This document shows positions 32,386-40,450 of a DNA stretch of 64,000 nt, in pieces (within the stretch, counting starts at the first letter, position 1; the number at the start of each line of letters is the position of its first letter). Position numbers and translations under genes: made by a program. The stretch is from an uncultured Mordavella sp. Its GTDB lineage: Bacteria; Bacillota; Clostridia; Lachnospirales; Lachnospiraceae. The stretch lies in NCBI GenBank assembly GCA_902406105.1, contig CABPCP010000001.1:66465-130464 (forward strand), read 5' to 3'. The notes under the pieces are model-generated. The model was not told where the DNA came from and did not search any database. It was given only the letters and a program-made list of their open reading frames with translations.

Positions 32386-33224
32386 AGCATTTGAATTATA
32401 TATACAGTCCCGGGACGGCGTATGAAAGACAGGCGCTCAAAGACATCTGCCTGGAGCTTCCCCATGGAGAATTTGTTGGGATCATCGGCCATACGGGTTC
32501 CGGGAAATCTACATTGATCCAGCATTTGAACGGGCTGATCAAGGCCACCAGCGGGAAGATCTATTATAATGGAGAGGACATTTACCAGGAAGGGTACGAT
32601 ATGAAGGCTTTGAGAAGCCAGGTGGGCCTGGTCTTCCAGTATCCAGAGCATCAGTTGTTTGAAGTGGACGTGATGACGGATGTGTGCTTTGGCCCTAAGA
32701 ATCTGGGACTTGGCCCGGAAGAATGTAAGGAACGGGCGCTGGAGGCCCTGCGGCTGGTGGGCCTGAAGGAGAAATATTATAAATCTTCGCCTTTTGAATT
32801 ATCGGGAGGCCAGAAACGGCGGGCCGCCATAGCGGGAGTCCGGGCTATGCATCCTAAGGTGCTGGTCCTGGATGAACCGACAGCCGGACTGGACCCTAAG
32901 GGAAGAGACGATATCCTGGATCAGATCGCATATCTCCATCAGGAGACGGATATGACGGTGATCCTGGTTTCCCACAGCATGGAAGATATCGCCAAATACG
33001 CCGACCGTATCGTGGTGATGAACCAGGGAGAGGTTCTTTATAATGATACGCCCCGGAAAGTATTTGCCCACTATCAGGAACTGGAACAGGTGGGGCTTGC
33101 GGCGCCCCAGGTAACTTATATCATGCATGATCTGAAGGAAAAAGGATTTCCGGTCAGCGTTCATGTAACTACGGTACAGGAAGCGGCAGATGAGATCATG
33201 AAAGCACTGGAGAGGGAAGCATGA
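32370..33224 (+). CDS. ecfA2: Energy-coupling factor transporter ATPase 2
   Basis: 284 aa. Walker [11 protein letters not shown] loop [20 protein letters not shown], signature ELSGGQKRR, Walker B VLVLDEP and switch His VSHSMED are all present. The C-terminal extension (about 225-284) is the EcfA dimerisation region. It overlaps ecfA1 by 16 bases and ecfT by 4 (ATGA), so the three are translated in a set ratio. Confidence 0.96.
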   Translation: MSIKIEHLNYIYSPGTAYERQALKDICLELPHGEFVGIIGHTGSGKSTLIQHLNGLIKATSGKIYYNGEDIYQEGYDMKALRSQVGLVFQYPEHQLFEVDVMTDVCFGPKNLGLGPEECKERALEALRLVGLKEKYYKSSPFELSGGQKRRAAIAGVRAMHPKVLVLDEPTAGLDPKGRDDILDQIAYLHQETDMTVILVSHSMEDIAKYADRIVVMNQGEVLYNDTPRKVFAHYQELEQVGLAAPQVTYIMHDLKEKGFPVSVHVTTVQEAADEIMKALEREA

Positions 33225-34045
33225 TTCGAGATATTACGATTGGACAATATTATCCCGCAAAAAGTATACTGCACAGACTGGATCCAAGAGTGAAGATCGT
33301 GTGTACCCTTTTGTATCTGGTTTCTTTGTTTTTATTTCGGAGTATTCCGGGCTATCTGGCGACAACGGTGTTTCTGATCGCGGTCATCCGCATGTCGAAA
33401 GTGCCCTTGTCCTATATTATGAAAGGGCTGAAGCCGATCATTTTCCTGCTTTTGATCACGGTTTTGTTCAATCTGTTTTTGACCAGAAGCGGGGAAGTGC
33501 TCTTTCAGAAATGGATCTTTACGATTACGGCGGGAGGGCTTCAGACGGCAGTATATATGGGAATCCGGCTGATCTATCTGATCATCGGTTCCTCTTTGAT
33601 GACATTTACCACAACGCCCAATGAACTGACGGACGGGATCGAGGCGCTGCTTGGGCCGCTCAAGAAGCTCCGTGTGCCGGTCCACGAGGTGGCCATGATG
33701 ATGTCCATAGCCCTGCGGTTCATCCCGATCCTTCTGGAAGAGACCGATAAGATCATGAAAGCCCAGATTGCCAGAGGCGCAGATCTGGAAAGCGGCAATC
33801 TGATCCAGCGAGCCAAAAGCATGATTCCGATCCTGGTACCCTTGTTCGTGTCCGCGTTCCGGCGGGCCAATGATTTGGCGATGGCTATGGAGTCCCGATG
33901 CTACCGGGGCGGTGAGGGAAGAACCAAGATGAAACCGCTGAGGTATCGGAGCAGAGATTATATTGCGTATATTGTTGTAATTGTTTATGTAATAGCGGTG
34001 GTACTGATCGGAAGGTACGTGCCACTGCATATCTGGGTGTTTTAA
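33221..34045 (+). CDS. ecfT: Energy-coupling factor transmembrane protein EcfT
   Basis: 274 aa. Four to five membrane helices, and the two coupling helices with the Ala-Arg-Gly signatures: AQIARGADLESG and AMAMESRCYRGGEGR. These dock on the EcfA ATPases and turn the S component over in the membrane. LDPRVKIVCTLLYLVSLF near the start is the usual entry motif. The gene overlaps ecfA2 and is followed by a long palindrome, then truA, the common order in Firmicutes. Confidence 0.95.
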   Translation: MIRDITIGQYYPAKSILHRLDPRVKIVCTLLYLVSLFLFRSIPGYLATTVFLIAVIRMSKVPLSYIMKGLKPIIFLLLITVLFNLFLTRSGEVLFQKWIFTITAGGLQTAVYMGIRLIYLIIGSSLMTFTTTPNELTDGIEALLGPLKKLRVPVHEVAMMMSIALRFIPILLEETDKIMKAQIARGADLESGNLIQRAKSMIPILVPLFVSAFRRANDLAMAMESRCYRGGEGRTKMKPLRYRSRDYIAYIVVIVYVIAVVLIGRYVPLHIWVF

Positions 34046-34049
34046 TTGT

Positions 34050-34092
34050 AATTTGGGACGTAGTATTTTGCAAAAATACTACGTCCCAAATT
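34050..34092. repeat. Perfect 20-bp inverted repeat between ecfT and truA
   Basis: Arms AATTTGGGACGTAGTATTTT and its exact complement face each other around a 3-base loop. No T run follows on the plus strand, so it is a poor terminator. It may shape or stabilise the ecf-truA mRNA, or be a small mobile palindrome. Confidence 0.8.
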
Positions 34093-34122
34093 GAAAGATG
34101 CCCTGTACCCAATGGAGGTTCT

Positions 34123-34878
34123 ATGAAAAGAGTCAGAATTGTTGTCGCTTATGACGGAACGGATTACTGCGGCTGGCAGATCCAGCCCAATGGGGTTACG
34201 ATTGAGGAGGTTTTGAATAAGTGTCTGAAGGCGCTGACGGGAGAGGAAATCCGGGTGATCGGCGCGAGCCGTACGGATTCCGGGGTTCATGCTCTGGGGA
34301 ATGTGGCGGTGTTTGACACGGAGTCCAGGATTCCGCCGGAGCGGATGGCTTACGCTATGAATCAGCGGCTGCCGGAGGATATTGTTGTGGTCCGGTCGGA
34401 AGAGGTGCCTCTTGACTGGCATCCCCGCTATCAGTCCCAGATCAGAAAGACTTATGAATATCATATTTACAACGCGAAATCCAAGAACCCGCTGCGCCGG
34501 CGTTATGCCGCGTTCGTTTCTTTTCCTCTGGATATCGAAAAGATGCGGGAAGGGGCGGCATATCTTATGGGAACCCATGATTTTGCAAGTTTCTGCTGTA
34601 TCCGCTCTAATGTGGAAGATACCGTGCGGACCATTGACGACATACAGATCCGGCAGGAAGGGCCGGAGATCACGCTGAAGGTCAGCGGAAGCGGCTTTTT
34701 ATACAACATGGTGCGGATCATTGCCGGAACACTGATCCGGGTGGGAAGAGGTTTCTATACTCCGGAGATGGTCCGGGAGATCCTGGAAGCGCGGGAGCGG
34801 ACGTCAGCCGGAGTGACAGCGCCGCCGGAAGGGTTGGTTTTAGTGGAGGTGTGTTATGGAGAATCGGATCTATTTTGA
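34123..34878 (+). CDS. truA: tRNA pseudouridine synthase A
   Basis: 251 aa. The catalytic motif SRTDSGVHA (Asp about 54) is intact, preceded by AYDGTDYCGWQIQPNG at the N-terminus and followed by the second half with GTHDFASFC and GSGFLYNMVRIIAGTL. The enzyme converts U38-U40 in the anticodon stem of many tRNAs. GGAGG precedes the ATG. The end overlaps the following PLP enzyme gene by 23 bases, in a different frame. Confidence 0.96.
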   Translation: MKRVRIVVAYDGTDYCGWQIQPNGVTIEEVLNKCLKALTGEEIRVIGASRTDSGVHALGNVAVFDTESRIPPERMAYAMNQRLPEDIVVVRSEEVPLDWHPRYQSQIRKTYEYHIYNAKSKNPLRRRYAAFVSFPLDIEKMREGAAYLMGTHDFASFCCIRSNVEDTVRTIDDIQIRQEGPEITLKVSGSGFLYNMVRIIAGTLIRVGRGFYTPEMVREILEARERTSAGVTAPPEGLVLVEVCYGESDLF

Positions 34879-36010
34879 CAATGGGAGTACGTCCTGGCCC
34901 AAGGCGCCCGGTGTGGCGCAAGCAGTGGAAAAGCTTTTGACGGAAGGCGCTTTCAACATTAACAGGGGAAACTATGAGGGAGCTTATGAGGTGGAAGGAA
35001 TGGTGCTTGAGACCAGAGACCAGCTTGCGGACTTGTTCCAGGCCCCTTCCTCCAGAAATGTGATCTTTACGCCAGGTATTACCTATTCCTTGAATTACTT
35101 TATCAAAGGTTTTCTGCGGTCAGGGGATCATGTGATCATTACCGGGATCGAACACAATGCGGTCATGCGGCCTCTGTGGCAGATGAAAGCGGAAGGAGTG
35201 GCCTTCGATGTGGCAAAAACAGATGAGGAAGGAACGGTGGACCCGGAGAGTGTGGTAAAATTGATCCGCAAAGAGACGAAAGCGGTCATTGTTTCCCATG
35301 CGTCCAATGTATGCGGAACCATTGTGCCGATCCAGGAAATCGGAGAAATCTGCCGCCGCCATCACATATTTTTTGTGGTGGACAGCGCCCAGAGCGCTGG
35401 AACGCTGGAAATCAATATCAAAGAATGGGGGATTGATTTTCTCACCTTTACAGGACATAAAGGACTGCTTGGACCTCAGGGGATCGGTGGTTTTGTGGTG
35501 TCGGAAGAATTGGATCAGGAGATGGCCCCGCTGATCGCGGGCGGAACAGGAAGTCAGTCGGATTCTTATGAGATGCCCCGGATGCTTCCGGATAAATATG
35601 AAAGCGGGACCATGAACCTGCCTGGGATCGCGGGCCTTCATGCCGCCTTATCCTATCTTCAGGAAGCAGGGATCTCCCGGATTTATGAAAAGAAAATGGA
35701 GCTGACCGGATATTTTCTGGAACAGACAAGAGAGATTCCGGATTTAAGAGTGGTGGGAAAGCAGGGTGTGCAGGATCGAACCGCGGTCGTGTCCATTGAT
35801 TTTCAAAAGATAGACAACGCGCAGGCGGCTTTTGAGCTGGAGCAGCGGTATGGGATCATGACCAGAGTCGGCCTGCATTGCGCGCCTTTGGCCCATAAGA
35901 CCCTGGGCAGTTATCCCAGGGGAACAGTCAGGTTTGCTTTTAGCGGGGCAAATACAAAGGAGGAGATTGATATCTGTGTAAAGGGAATTCGAGAATTGTT
36001 TTCAGTATAG
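34856..36010 (+). CDS. Class V aminotransferase-fold PLP enzyme, cysteine desulfurase (NifS/CsdB)-like
   Basis: 384 aa. IYFDNGSTSWPKAPGV opens the protein; the PLP lysine is Lys202 in FTGHKGLLGPQGIGG, with the Asp-Ser-Ala-Gln cofactor loop VVDSAQSAG before it. A Cys at about 342 (RVGLHCAPLAHKTLG) is where group II desulfurases hold the persulfide cysteine. This subgroup is often seen near selenium or sulfur genes. Likely reaction is sulfur or selenium release from cysteine/selenocysteine. It starts inside truA with GGAGGTG 6 bases upstream and precedes a double-cubane reductase and a DUF3343 gene, which supports a sulfur/selenium redox role. Confidence 0.88.
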   Translation: MENRIYFDNGSTSWPKAPGVAQAVEKLLTEGAFNINRGNYEGAYEVEGMVLETRDQLADLFQAPSSRNVIFTPGITYSLNYFIKGFLRSGDHVIITGIEHNAVMRPLWQMKAEGVAFDVAKTDEEGTVDPESVVKLIRKETKAVIVSHASNVCGTIVPIQEIGEICRRHHIFFVVDSAQSAGTLEINIKEWGIDFLTFTGHKGLLGPQGIGGFVVSEELDQEMAPLIAGGTGSQSDSYEMPRMLPDKYESGTMNLPGIAGLHAALSYLQEAGISRIYEKKMELTGYFLEQTREIPDLRVVGKQGVQDRTAVVSIDFQKIDNAQAAFELEQRYGIMTRVGLHCAPLAHKTLGSYPRGTVRFAFSGANTKEEIDICVKGIRELFSV

Positions 36011-36169
36011 AAACAGTCGATAAATTTTGGAAAACATAAGAAAAATCAATGATCCAAGGCGGTGGATTTCATTGTTTTGCTTTAGAAAACATGTTACGGT
36101 AAATCTAGTTCAGACAATTTGGCGCAGGCTGGATTGTATAGTCACGAAAGAAGCAAGGTGGAATGTAAA

Positions 36170-37444
36170 ATGGCTGATTACCGTAAAATGTGGGAAGAAC
36201 TGGGGATGGATCTGGAGACTCACGATCAATTGTGCGAAGTGCTTCCACAGGCGTTTGGGGATGTGTATCTATCCCAGGAAAACCGTCCGGAGGGCATGGA
36301 TTACTATAATATGGTAGTCGCTGATATCCACGGGATCCGCCCGGCAGAGCTGATCGAACATCAGAAGAAAGGCGGAAAAGTCTTTGGAACTTTCTGCGTA
36401 TATGTACCGGATGAGATCGTATTTGCGGCAGACGGGATCGCGACAGGTCTGTGCGGCGGTTCGCAGTTCTGGGTGCCGGGTGGGGAGAAAGTGCTGCCTA
36501 CGAATACCTGCCCCTTGATCAAAGCATCGGTGGGAGCAAGATTGGATCGGACTTGCCCGTTTTTCCGGATCGCGGATATCTATGTGGGCGAGACTACCTG
36601 CGATGGAAAGAAGAAAGCTTGGGAGATTCTGGGAGAGGACGTTCCGGTCTATGTGATGAACCTTCCTCAGATGAAGCGGGCGAAAGACGTGCAGGCATGG
36701 GCGGAAGAAATCGCGGCTTTCAAAGATAAAGTGGAAGAAGTTACAGGAAATCAGGTGACAGCAGAGAAGCTGGCTGAAAGCATCCGCCTGATCAACGGAA
36801 AGAGAAAAGCCCTGGAACGCTTATATGAAACCCGGAAACAGGAGAATCTTCCGATCAGCGGACGGGATGCGCTTTTGATCTCTCAGATCGCTTTCTATGA
36901 CGATCCGGGGAGATTCACCCAGATGACGAACAAGCTGTGCGAAGAGCTGGAGCAGCGGGTGAAAGATGGCGTCAGCGTGTTTGAAAAAGGAACAAAACGG
37001 ATCATGCTGACAGGTACGCCTCTGGCGATTCCAAACTGGAAGCTTCACAATATTGTAGAGACCAGCGGAGGAGCAGTTGTCTGTGAGGAAATGTGTACGG
37101 GAACCCGTTACTTTGAACACCAGGTGGATGAAAGCGGACGGACTCTGGAGGAGCAGATTCAGGCCCTGGCTGAAAGATATATGAACATTAACTGCGCTTG
37201 TTTCACGCCAAACAGCGGAAGGATCGACGATATCCTGCGGCTGGCCAAAGAGTACAAGGTGGATGGGATCATTGATGTAAATCTGAAATTCTGCGGCCTC
37301 TACGACACAGAAGGATACTTTGTAGAGCGGGCGATGAAAGAAGCGGGAATTCCGGTGCTTGGCATTGAGACAGACTATACGGATAGTGATGCGCAGCAGC
37401 TTCGTACGAGGGTAAGCGCGTTTATCGAGATGCTGAATAACTAG
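36170..37444 (+). CDS. Double-cubane-cluster anaerobic reductase (2-hydroxyacyl-CoA dehydratase D-like)
   Basis: 424 aa from the ATG at 36170 (AAGGTGGA upstream). Belongs to the HgdB/YjiM group: conserved Cys in LPTNTCPLIKASVGARLD, RTCPFF and TTCDGKKKAW in the first half, then NINCACFTPNSGR and DVNLKFCGLYDTEGY in the second. Members bind a [8Fe-9S] double-cubane cluster and reduce small molecules at very low potential, fed by an ATP-driven activator. No activator gene is adjacent, so it must lie elsewhere. Neighbours (PLP desulfurase-like, DUF3343) hint at reduction of a sulfur or selenium species; substrate unknown. Confidence 0.87.
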   Translation: MADYRKMWEELGMDLETHDQLCEVLPQAFGDVYLSQENRPEGMDYYNMVVADIHGIRPAELIEHQKKGGKVFGTFCVYVPDEIVFAADGIATGLCGGSQFWVPGGEKVLPTNTCPLIKASVGARLDRTCPFFRIADIYVGETTCDGKKKAWEILGEDVPVYVMNLPQMKRAKDVQAWAEEIAAFKDKVEEVTGNQVTAEKLAESIRLINGKRKALERLYETRKQENLPISGRDALLISQIAFYDDPGRFTQMTNKLCEELEQRVKDGVSVFEKGTKRIMLTGTPLAIPNWKLHNIVETSGGAVVCEEMCTGTRYFEHQVDESGRTLEEQIQALAERYMNINCACFTPNSGRIDDILRLAKEYKVDGIIDVNLKFCGLYDTEGYFVERAMKEAGIPVLGIETDYTDSDAQQLRTRVSAFIEMLNN

Positions 37445-37471
37445 AGAGAAGAGTCAGAAGGAAGTGTCTGT

Positions 37472-37732
37472 ATGGATCAGATCCAGCATTATGTGTTGTT
37501 TCCCAACCACGACAACGGGATGCGTCTGTATCAGGAATTAAAAAAGCAGGGATTAAAAGTGACGATCGCGCCAACACCCCGGTCTGTCAGCAAATGCTGC
37601 GGTATTTCCCTGATCGTGCAGGAGAAAGATCTGGACAGGATCCGTGCCTGTATCCGGGAACATGAAATAGAGATCTTGAAGATCGCGGCGATTAAACGGG
37701 ATATCAACGCAAATAGAGACAAATATTGTTAG
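37472..37732 (+). CDS. DUF3343-type putative Se/S carrier protein
   Basis: 86 aa. The small alpha/beta protein has the DUF3343 start YVLFPNHDNGMRLYQELK, the Cys-Cys motif VSKCCGISLIV near residue 43, and a third Cys as the very last residue (DKYC). A terminal Cys could carry a sulfur or selenium atom, like ThiS-type and rhodanese-linked carriers. It follows the double-cubane reductase by 27 bases in a likely three-gene operon with the class V PLP enzyme. The carrier role is inference from family context. Confidence 0.82.
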   Translation: MDQIQHYVLFPNHDNGMRLYQELKKQGLKVTIAPTPRSVSKCCGISLIVQEKDLDRIRACIREHEIEILKIAAIKRDINANRDKYC

Positions 37733-37749
37733 TAAAAAGCTTCGGCTGT

Positions 37750-37790
37750 AAGGCCTGGATTTTGAGAGATATTCTCGAAATTCAGGCCTT
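37750..37790 (+). terminator. Hairpin after the DUF3343 gene
   Basis: An 18-bp stem with two G-T pairs (AAGGCCTGGATTTTGAGA and its partner) and a 5-base loop. Only TCTG follows, so termination would be weak or factor-assisted. Confidence 0.5.
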
Positions 37791-37895
37791 TCTGCGTGAG
37801 AACCCTGGAAACCGGGACGGGTTTGTGATAAGATAGAAACCAAAGTTGAAAACAAACATCCAGAGAATGTTTGCGGATAAAAAGGAGTGTTGATT

Positions 37896-38915
37896 ATGAC
37901 AAAAGTAGATATTATTTCAGGATTCCTGGGAGCTGGAAAGACCACCTTCATCAAAGAACTGATCAACAAGGTGTTTGCCGGGGAAAAACTGGTGCTGATC
38001 GAAAATGAATTCGGGGAGATCGGAATTGACGGCGGTTTCTTAAAAGATGCGGGAATAGAGATCACAGAAATGAATTCCGGCTGCATCTGCTGTACTCTTG
38101 TGGGGGATTTCAGCAAGGCGCTTCAGAAGGTGCTGGAAGAATATCAGCCGGATCGGGTAATGATCGAGCCCTCTGGCGTAGGGAAGCTTTCGGATATTGT
38201 AAAAGCTATCGAGGACGTAAAAGCAAACGCCGATATAGAGATCCATGGAAGGATCACAGTGGTAGATGGGAAAAAGGCGAAAGTGTATATGAAGAACTTC
38301 GGAGAATTCTTCAAAGATCAGGTGGCCCATGCTTCCACCATTGTGATCAGCCGGACCCAGTCTATGTCCGCGGAGAAGATTGAGGAATGTGTGCACATGC
38401 TCAGAGAAGAGAATGGAGAGGCAACCATTATTTCTACGCCATGGGAAGAATTGGGGAAAGAAGCGATCATCCGCGCCCTGGAACATGGGGCGGAGATCGA
38501 AGGAATCCTGGAGGAGCACAGCCATGATCACGAGCATCATCATGACCATGATCATGATCACTGCTGCGGCCACGATCATCACGATCATGACCATGATCAT
38601 GACCACTGCTGCGGCCACGACCACCACCATCATCACGCGGACGAGGTGTTTACAAGCTGGGGAAGAGAGACTGCCCACAAATATACAGAAGAGGAACTGG
38701 ATTTCATTTTGAAAGCGCTGTCTGAGACGGAAGGCTATGGAACGATCCTGCGTTCAAAAGGGATCATCGCAATGGCAGACGGAACATGGAAACAGTTTGA
38801 CCTGGTGCCGGAAGAGTATGAAGCGCGAAAAGGACAGGCGGACTATACAGGCCGTATCTGTGTGATCGGAACGGATCTGAAAGAAGAGGAGTTGGAAAAG
38901 CTGTTCCATATTTAA
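37896..38915 (+). CDS. CobW/COG0523-family GTPase with His-rich metal-binding loop
   Basis: 339 aa from the ATG at 37896 (AAAGGAG upstream). GTPase motifs: Walker A GFLGAGKTT (9-17), switch ENEFGEIGID, and the metal site CICC (63-66) followed by EPSGVGK. Residues 208-250 are a His/Asp-rich loop with about 24 His and two CCGH units, clearly a metal store or sensor. A CobW_C domain closes the protein. COG0523 proteins insert or allocate Zn, Ni, Co or Fe. The next gene encodes a second GTPase of this group, so they probably act together. No Zur-type operator is obvious upstream. Confidence 0.92.
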   Translation: MTKVDIISGFLGAGKTTFIKELINKVFAGEKLVLIENEFGEIGIDGGFLKDAGIEITEMNSGCICCTLVGDFSKALQKVLEEYQPDRVMIEPSGVGKLSDIVKAIEDVKANADIEIHGRITVVDGKKAKVYMKNFGEFFKDQVAHASTIVISRTQSMSAEKIEECVHMLREENGEATIISTPWEELGKEAIIRALEHGAEIEGILEEHSHDHEHHHDHDHDHCCGHDHHDHDHDHDHCCGHDHHHHHADEVFTSWGRETAHKYTEEELDFILKALSETEGYGTILRSKGIIAMADGTWKQFDLVPEEYEARKGQADYTGRICVIGTDLKEEELEKLFHI

Positions 38916-38952
38916 TGAAAGAGCAGGCTAGAAAGAAAGGCAGGTGTTCTCA

Positions 38953-39894
38953 ATGAGCACACCAGTATTTGTATGTACTGGATTTTTAGACAGCGGAAAA
39001 ACCACATTAGTAAAAGATACTCTTATGAAGCAGGACTGGATCGAACCCGGACTGACGCTTCTGATCCTCTGCGAAGAAGGGGAAGAGGAATATTCGGAAA
39101 AATATCTGGAAGAAAATGAGATGAAGCTTTTGACTGTCGAAGAGCCGGAACAGTTAAACAGAGAATTCTTTGTCAACTGTGAGAAAAACTATCGTCCATC
39201 CCAGGTCGTCATCGAATATAACGGCATGTGGAATCTGGGAGAGCTGCTGTCCAAGAAATATCCCAAAGGATGGGAGATCCAGGGAATCTACTCTACGGTA
39301 AATGGAACGACGCTGGATATGTATCTGAAGAATATGCGCAATCTTCTAATGGAACAATTGACGGAATCAAGTTTGATCGTAGTCAACCGCTGCGACAAAC
39401 AGGTGGATCGTTCTGGCTTCCGAAGGGCGCTGAAGGTACAAAACCCAATGGCGCAGCTGATCTTCGAGGACCTGGACGGCAATATCATACAACCGTCAGA
39501 GGATGATCTGCCCTACGATGTAAAAGGAGATAAAATCGTGATCCAAGACATGGATTTTGGTGTCTGGTATGTGGATGCCTATGATCATCCGGGGCTTTAT
39601 CTCCATAAGGAGATCGAGTTTGTGGCTCAGGCGTTCCGTCCCAAAGGAATGGGAGAGGATATGTTTGTCCCGGTGCGCAAGATCATGACCTGCTGCGCCA
39701 ATGATATGCGGTTCTATGGATACCCGTGCAAAATAGAAAATAAAATGAAAATTCCGTTAAAAAAATGGGTCCGTGTAACGGCCAGGTTTGAGTTTGAGCC
39801 AATACCGCCCTATGGGAACAGGCAGCCGGTTTTACATTTGGTCAAGATGGAACCGGCGAAAAAACCGGAAGAAGAAGTGGTGTATCTGGGGTGA
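38953..39894 (+). CDS. CobW-like P-loop GTPase with YcgQ/DUF1980-type C-terminal domain
   Basis: 313 aa from the ATG at 38953 (GGCAGGTG upstream; a GTG at 38944 is less likely). Walker A TGFLDSGKTT at the start, RPSQVVIEYNGMWNLG as the switch/base region, and NRCDK as the G4-like motif. The CXCC metal site of normal CobW is lacking. The C-terminal 90 residues (FVPVRKIMTCCANDMRFYGYPC) resemble the C-terminal domain of YcgQ/TIGR03943 proteins, with three Cys that could bind metal. So it seems to mix a CobW engine with the soluble half of the partner usually encoded beside CobW. It shares an operon with the His-rich CobW gene. Confidence 0.78.
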   Translation: MSTPVFVCTGFLDSGKTTLVKDTLMKQDWIEPGLTLLILCEEGEEEYSEKYLEENEMKLLTVEEPEQLNREFFVNCEKNYRPSQVVIEYNGMWNLGELLSKKYPKGWEIQGIYSTVNGTTLDMYLKNMRNLLMEQLTESSLIVVNRCDKQVDRSGFRRALKVQNPMAQLIFEDLDGNIIQPSEDDLPYDVKGDKIVIQDMDFGVWYVDAYDHPGLYLHKEIEFVAQAFRPKGMGEDMFVPVRKIMTCCANDMRFYGYPCKIENKMKIPLKKWVRVTARFEFEPIPPYGNRQPVLHLVKMEPAKKPEEEVVYLG

Positions 39895-39959
39895 TCGGGA
39901 TTTACAGAATGTAAGGCGGCGGAAACGCCGCCTTACATTCTGTAAATCCCATCTTTTTT
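39893..39959 (+). terminator. Very strong terminator with perfect 25-bp stem
   Basis: A 25-bp perfect stem (39897-39921 with 39926-39950) is capped by a GAAA tetraloop; GAT/ATC extends it past one mismatch and six T follow. It ends the CobW operon and overlaps the stop codon region of the second gene. Confidence 0.88.
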
Positions 39960-40033
39960 GGACAGAAATCCCCACCCTTATCCTGATTCTCTCTGATGCA
40001 ACAAAAAAGATTTGTGAAATGGAAATAGCCATG

Positions 40034-40067
40034 TTGACAAACAATATTATATAACATATAATATTGT
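40034..40067 (+). promoter_or_regulatory. Consensus promoter with PadR-type operator
   Basis: TTGACA (40034-40039), 17 bp, TATAAT (40057-40062): a fully consensus promoter. The perfect inverted repeat ACAATATTAT-7-ATAATATTGT (40041-40067) covers the spacer and the -10. Such a strong promoter needs a repressor, and the first gene codes for a PadR regulator; AT-rich dyads of this kind suit that family. Autorepression is inferred. Confidence 0.75.
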
Positions 40068-40126
40068 TAAAACAAATATATTTGTGGGTAAATAATATTA
40101 TAAGATTCACTAAAAGGGGTGAGGAC

Positions 40127-40450
40127 ATGGTATTTAACACCGGAGCCGCCCTTCTGGATGCGATCGTACTTGCGGTAGTATCGCGGGAGAAGGAAGGAAC
40201 TTACGGTTATAAGATCACACAGGATGTGCGCAGAGCCATTGACGTCTCTGAATCAACGCTGTATCCGGTCCTGCGCAGACTTCAGAAAGACGAATGTCTG
40301 GAAGTCTACGATCAGCAGTTTGACGGAAGGAACCGAAGATATTATAAAGTGACGGATAAGGGAGTGGCGCAGCTGAATCTTTACCGTGTAGAATGGAAGA
40401 ATTATTCGACAAAGATCAATGAGTTATTTGAGGGAGGTGTGACCGCATGA
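40127..40450 (+). CDS. PadR-family transcriptional regulator
   Basis: 107 aa from the ATG at 40127 (AAAAGGGGTGAGG upstream). The winged helix is plain: LLDAIVLAVVSREKEGTYGYKI, then SESTLYPVLRRLQKDECLE and DGRNRRYYKVTDKG, the PadR signature. It is a short PadR-s1 type with a small C-terminal helix for dimerisation. It overlaps the DUF1700 gene by ATGA and heads a four-gene envelope operon. The operator at 40041-40067 is its likely site. The signal is unknown; relatives respond to antibiotics or phenolics. Confidence 0.92.
   Translation: MVFNTGAALLDAIVLAVVSREKEGTYGYKITQDVRRAIDVSESTLYPVLRRLQKDECLEVYDQQFDGRNRRYYKVTDKGVAQLNLYRVEWKNYSTKINELFEGGVTA

Noticed and set aside
36011..36169. Structured RNA or SECIS-like element before the double-cubane reductase
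   Set aside because: Only a weak pairing AATGATCCA / TGGATTTCATT is seen; no known riboswitch core, and no in-frame TGA is read through in the neighbours.
36027..36317. 96-aa ORF starting before the double-cubane reductase
   Set aside because: It is in another frame of the reductase gene for most of its length and has no ribosome site; the true start of the reductase is at 36170.
38507..38643. CRISPR-like short repeats in the CAT/GAT-rich stretch
   Set aside because: They are in frame inside the CobW gene and code a His/Asp-rich loop; there are no spacers.
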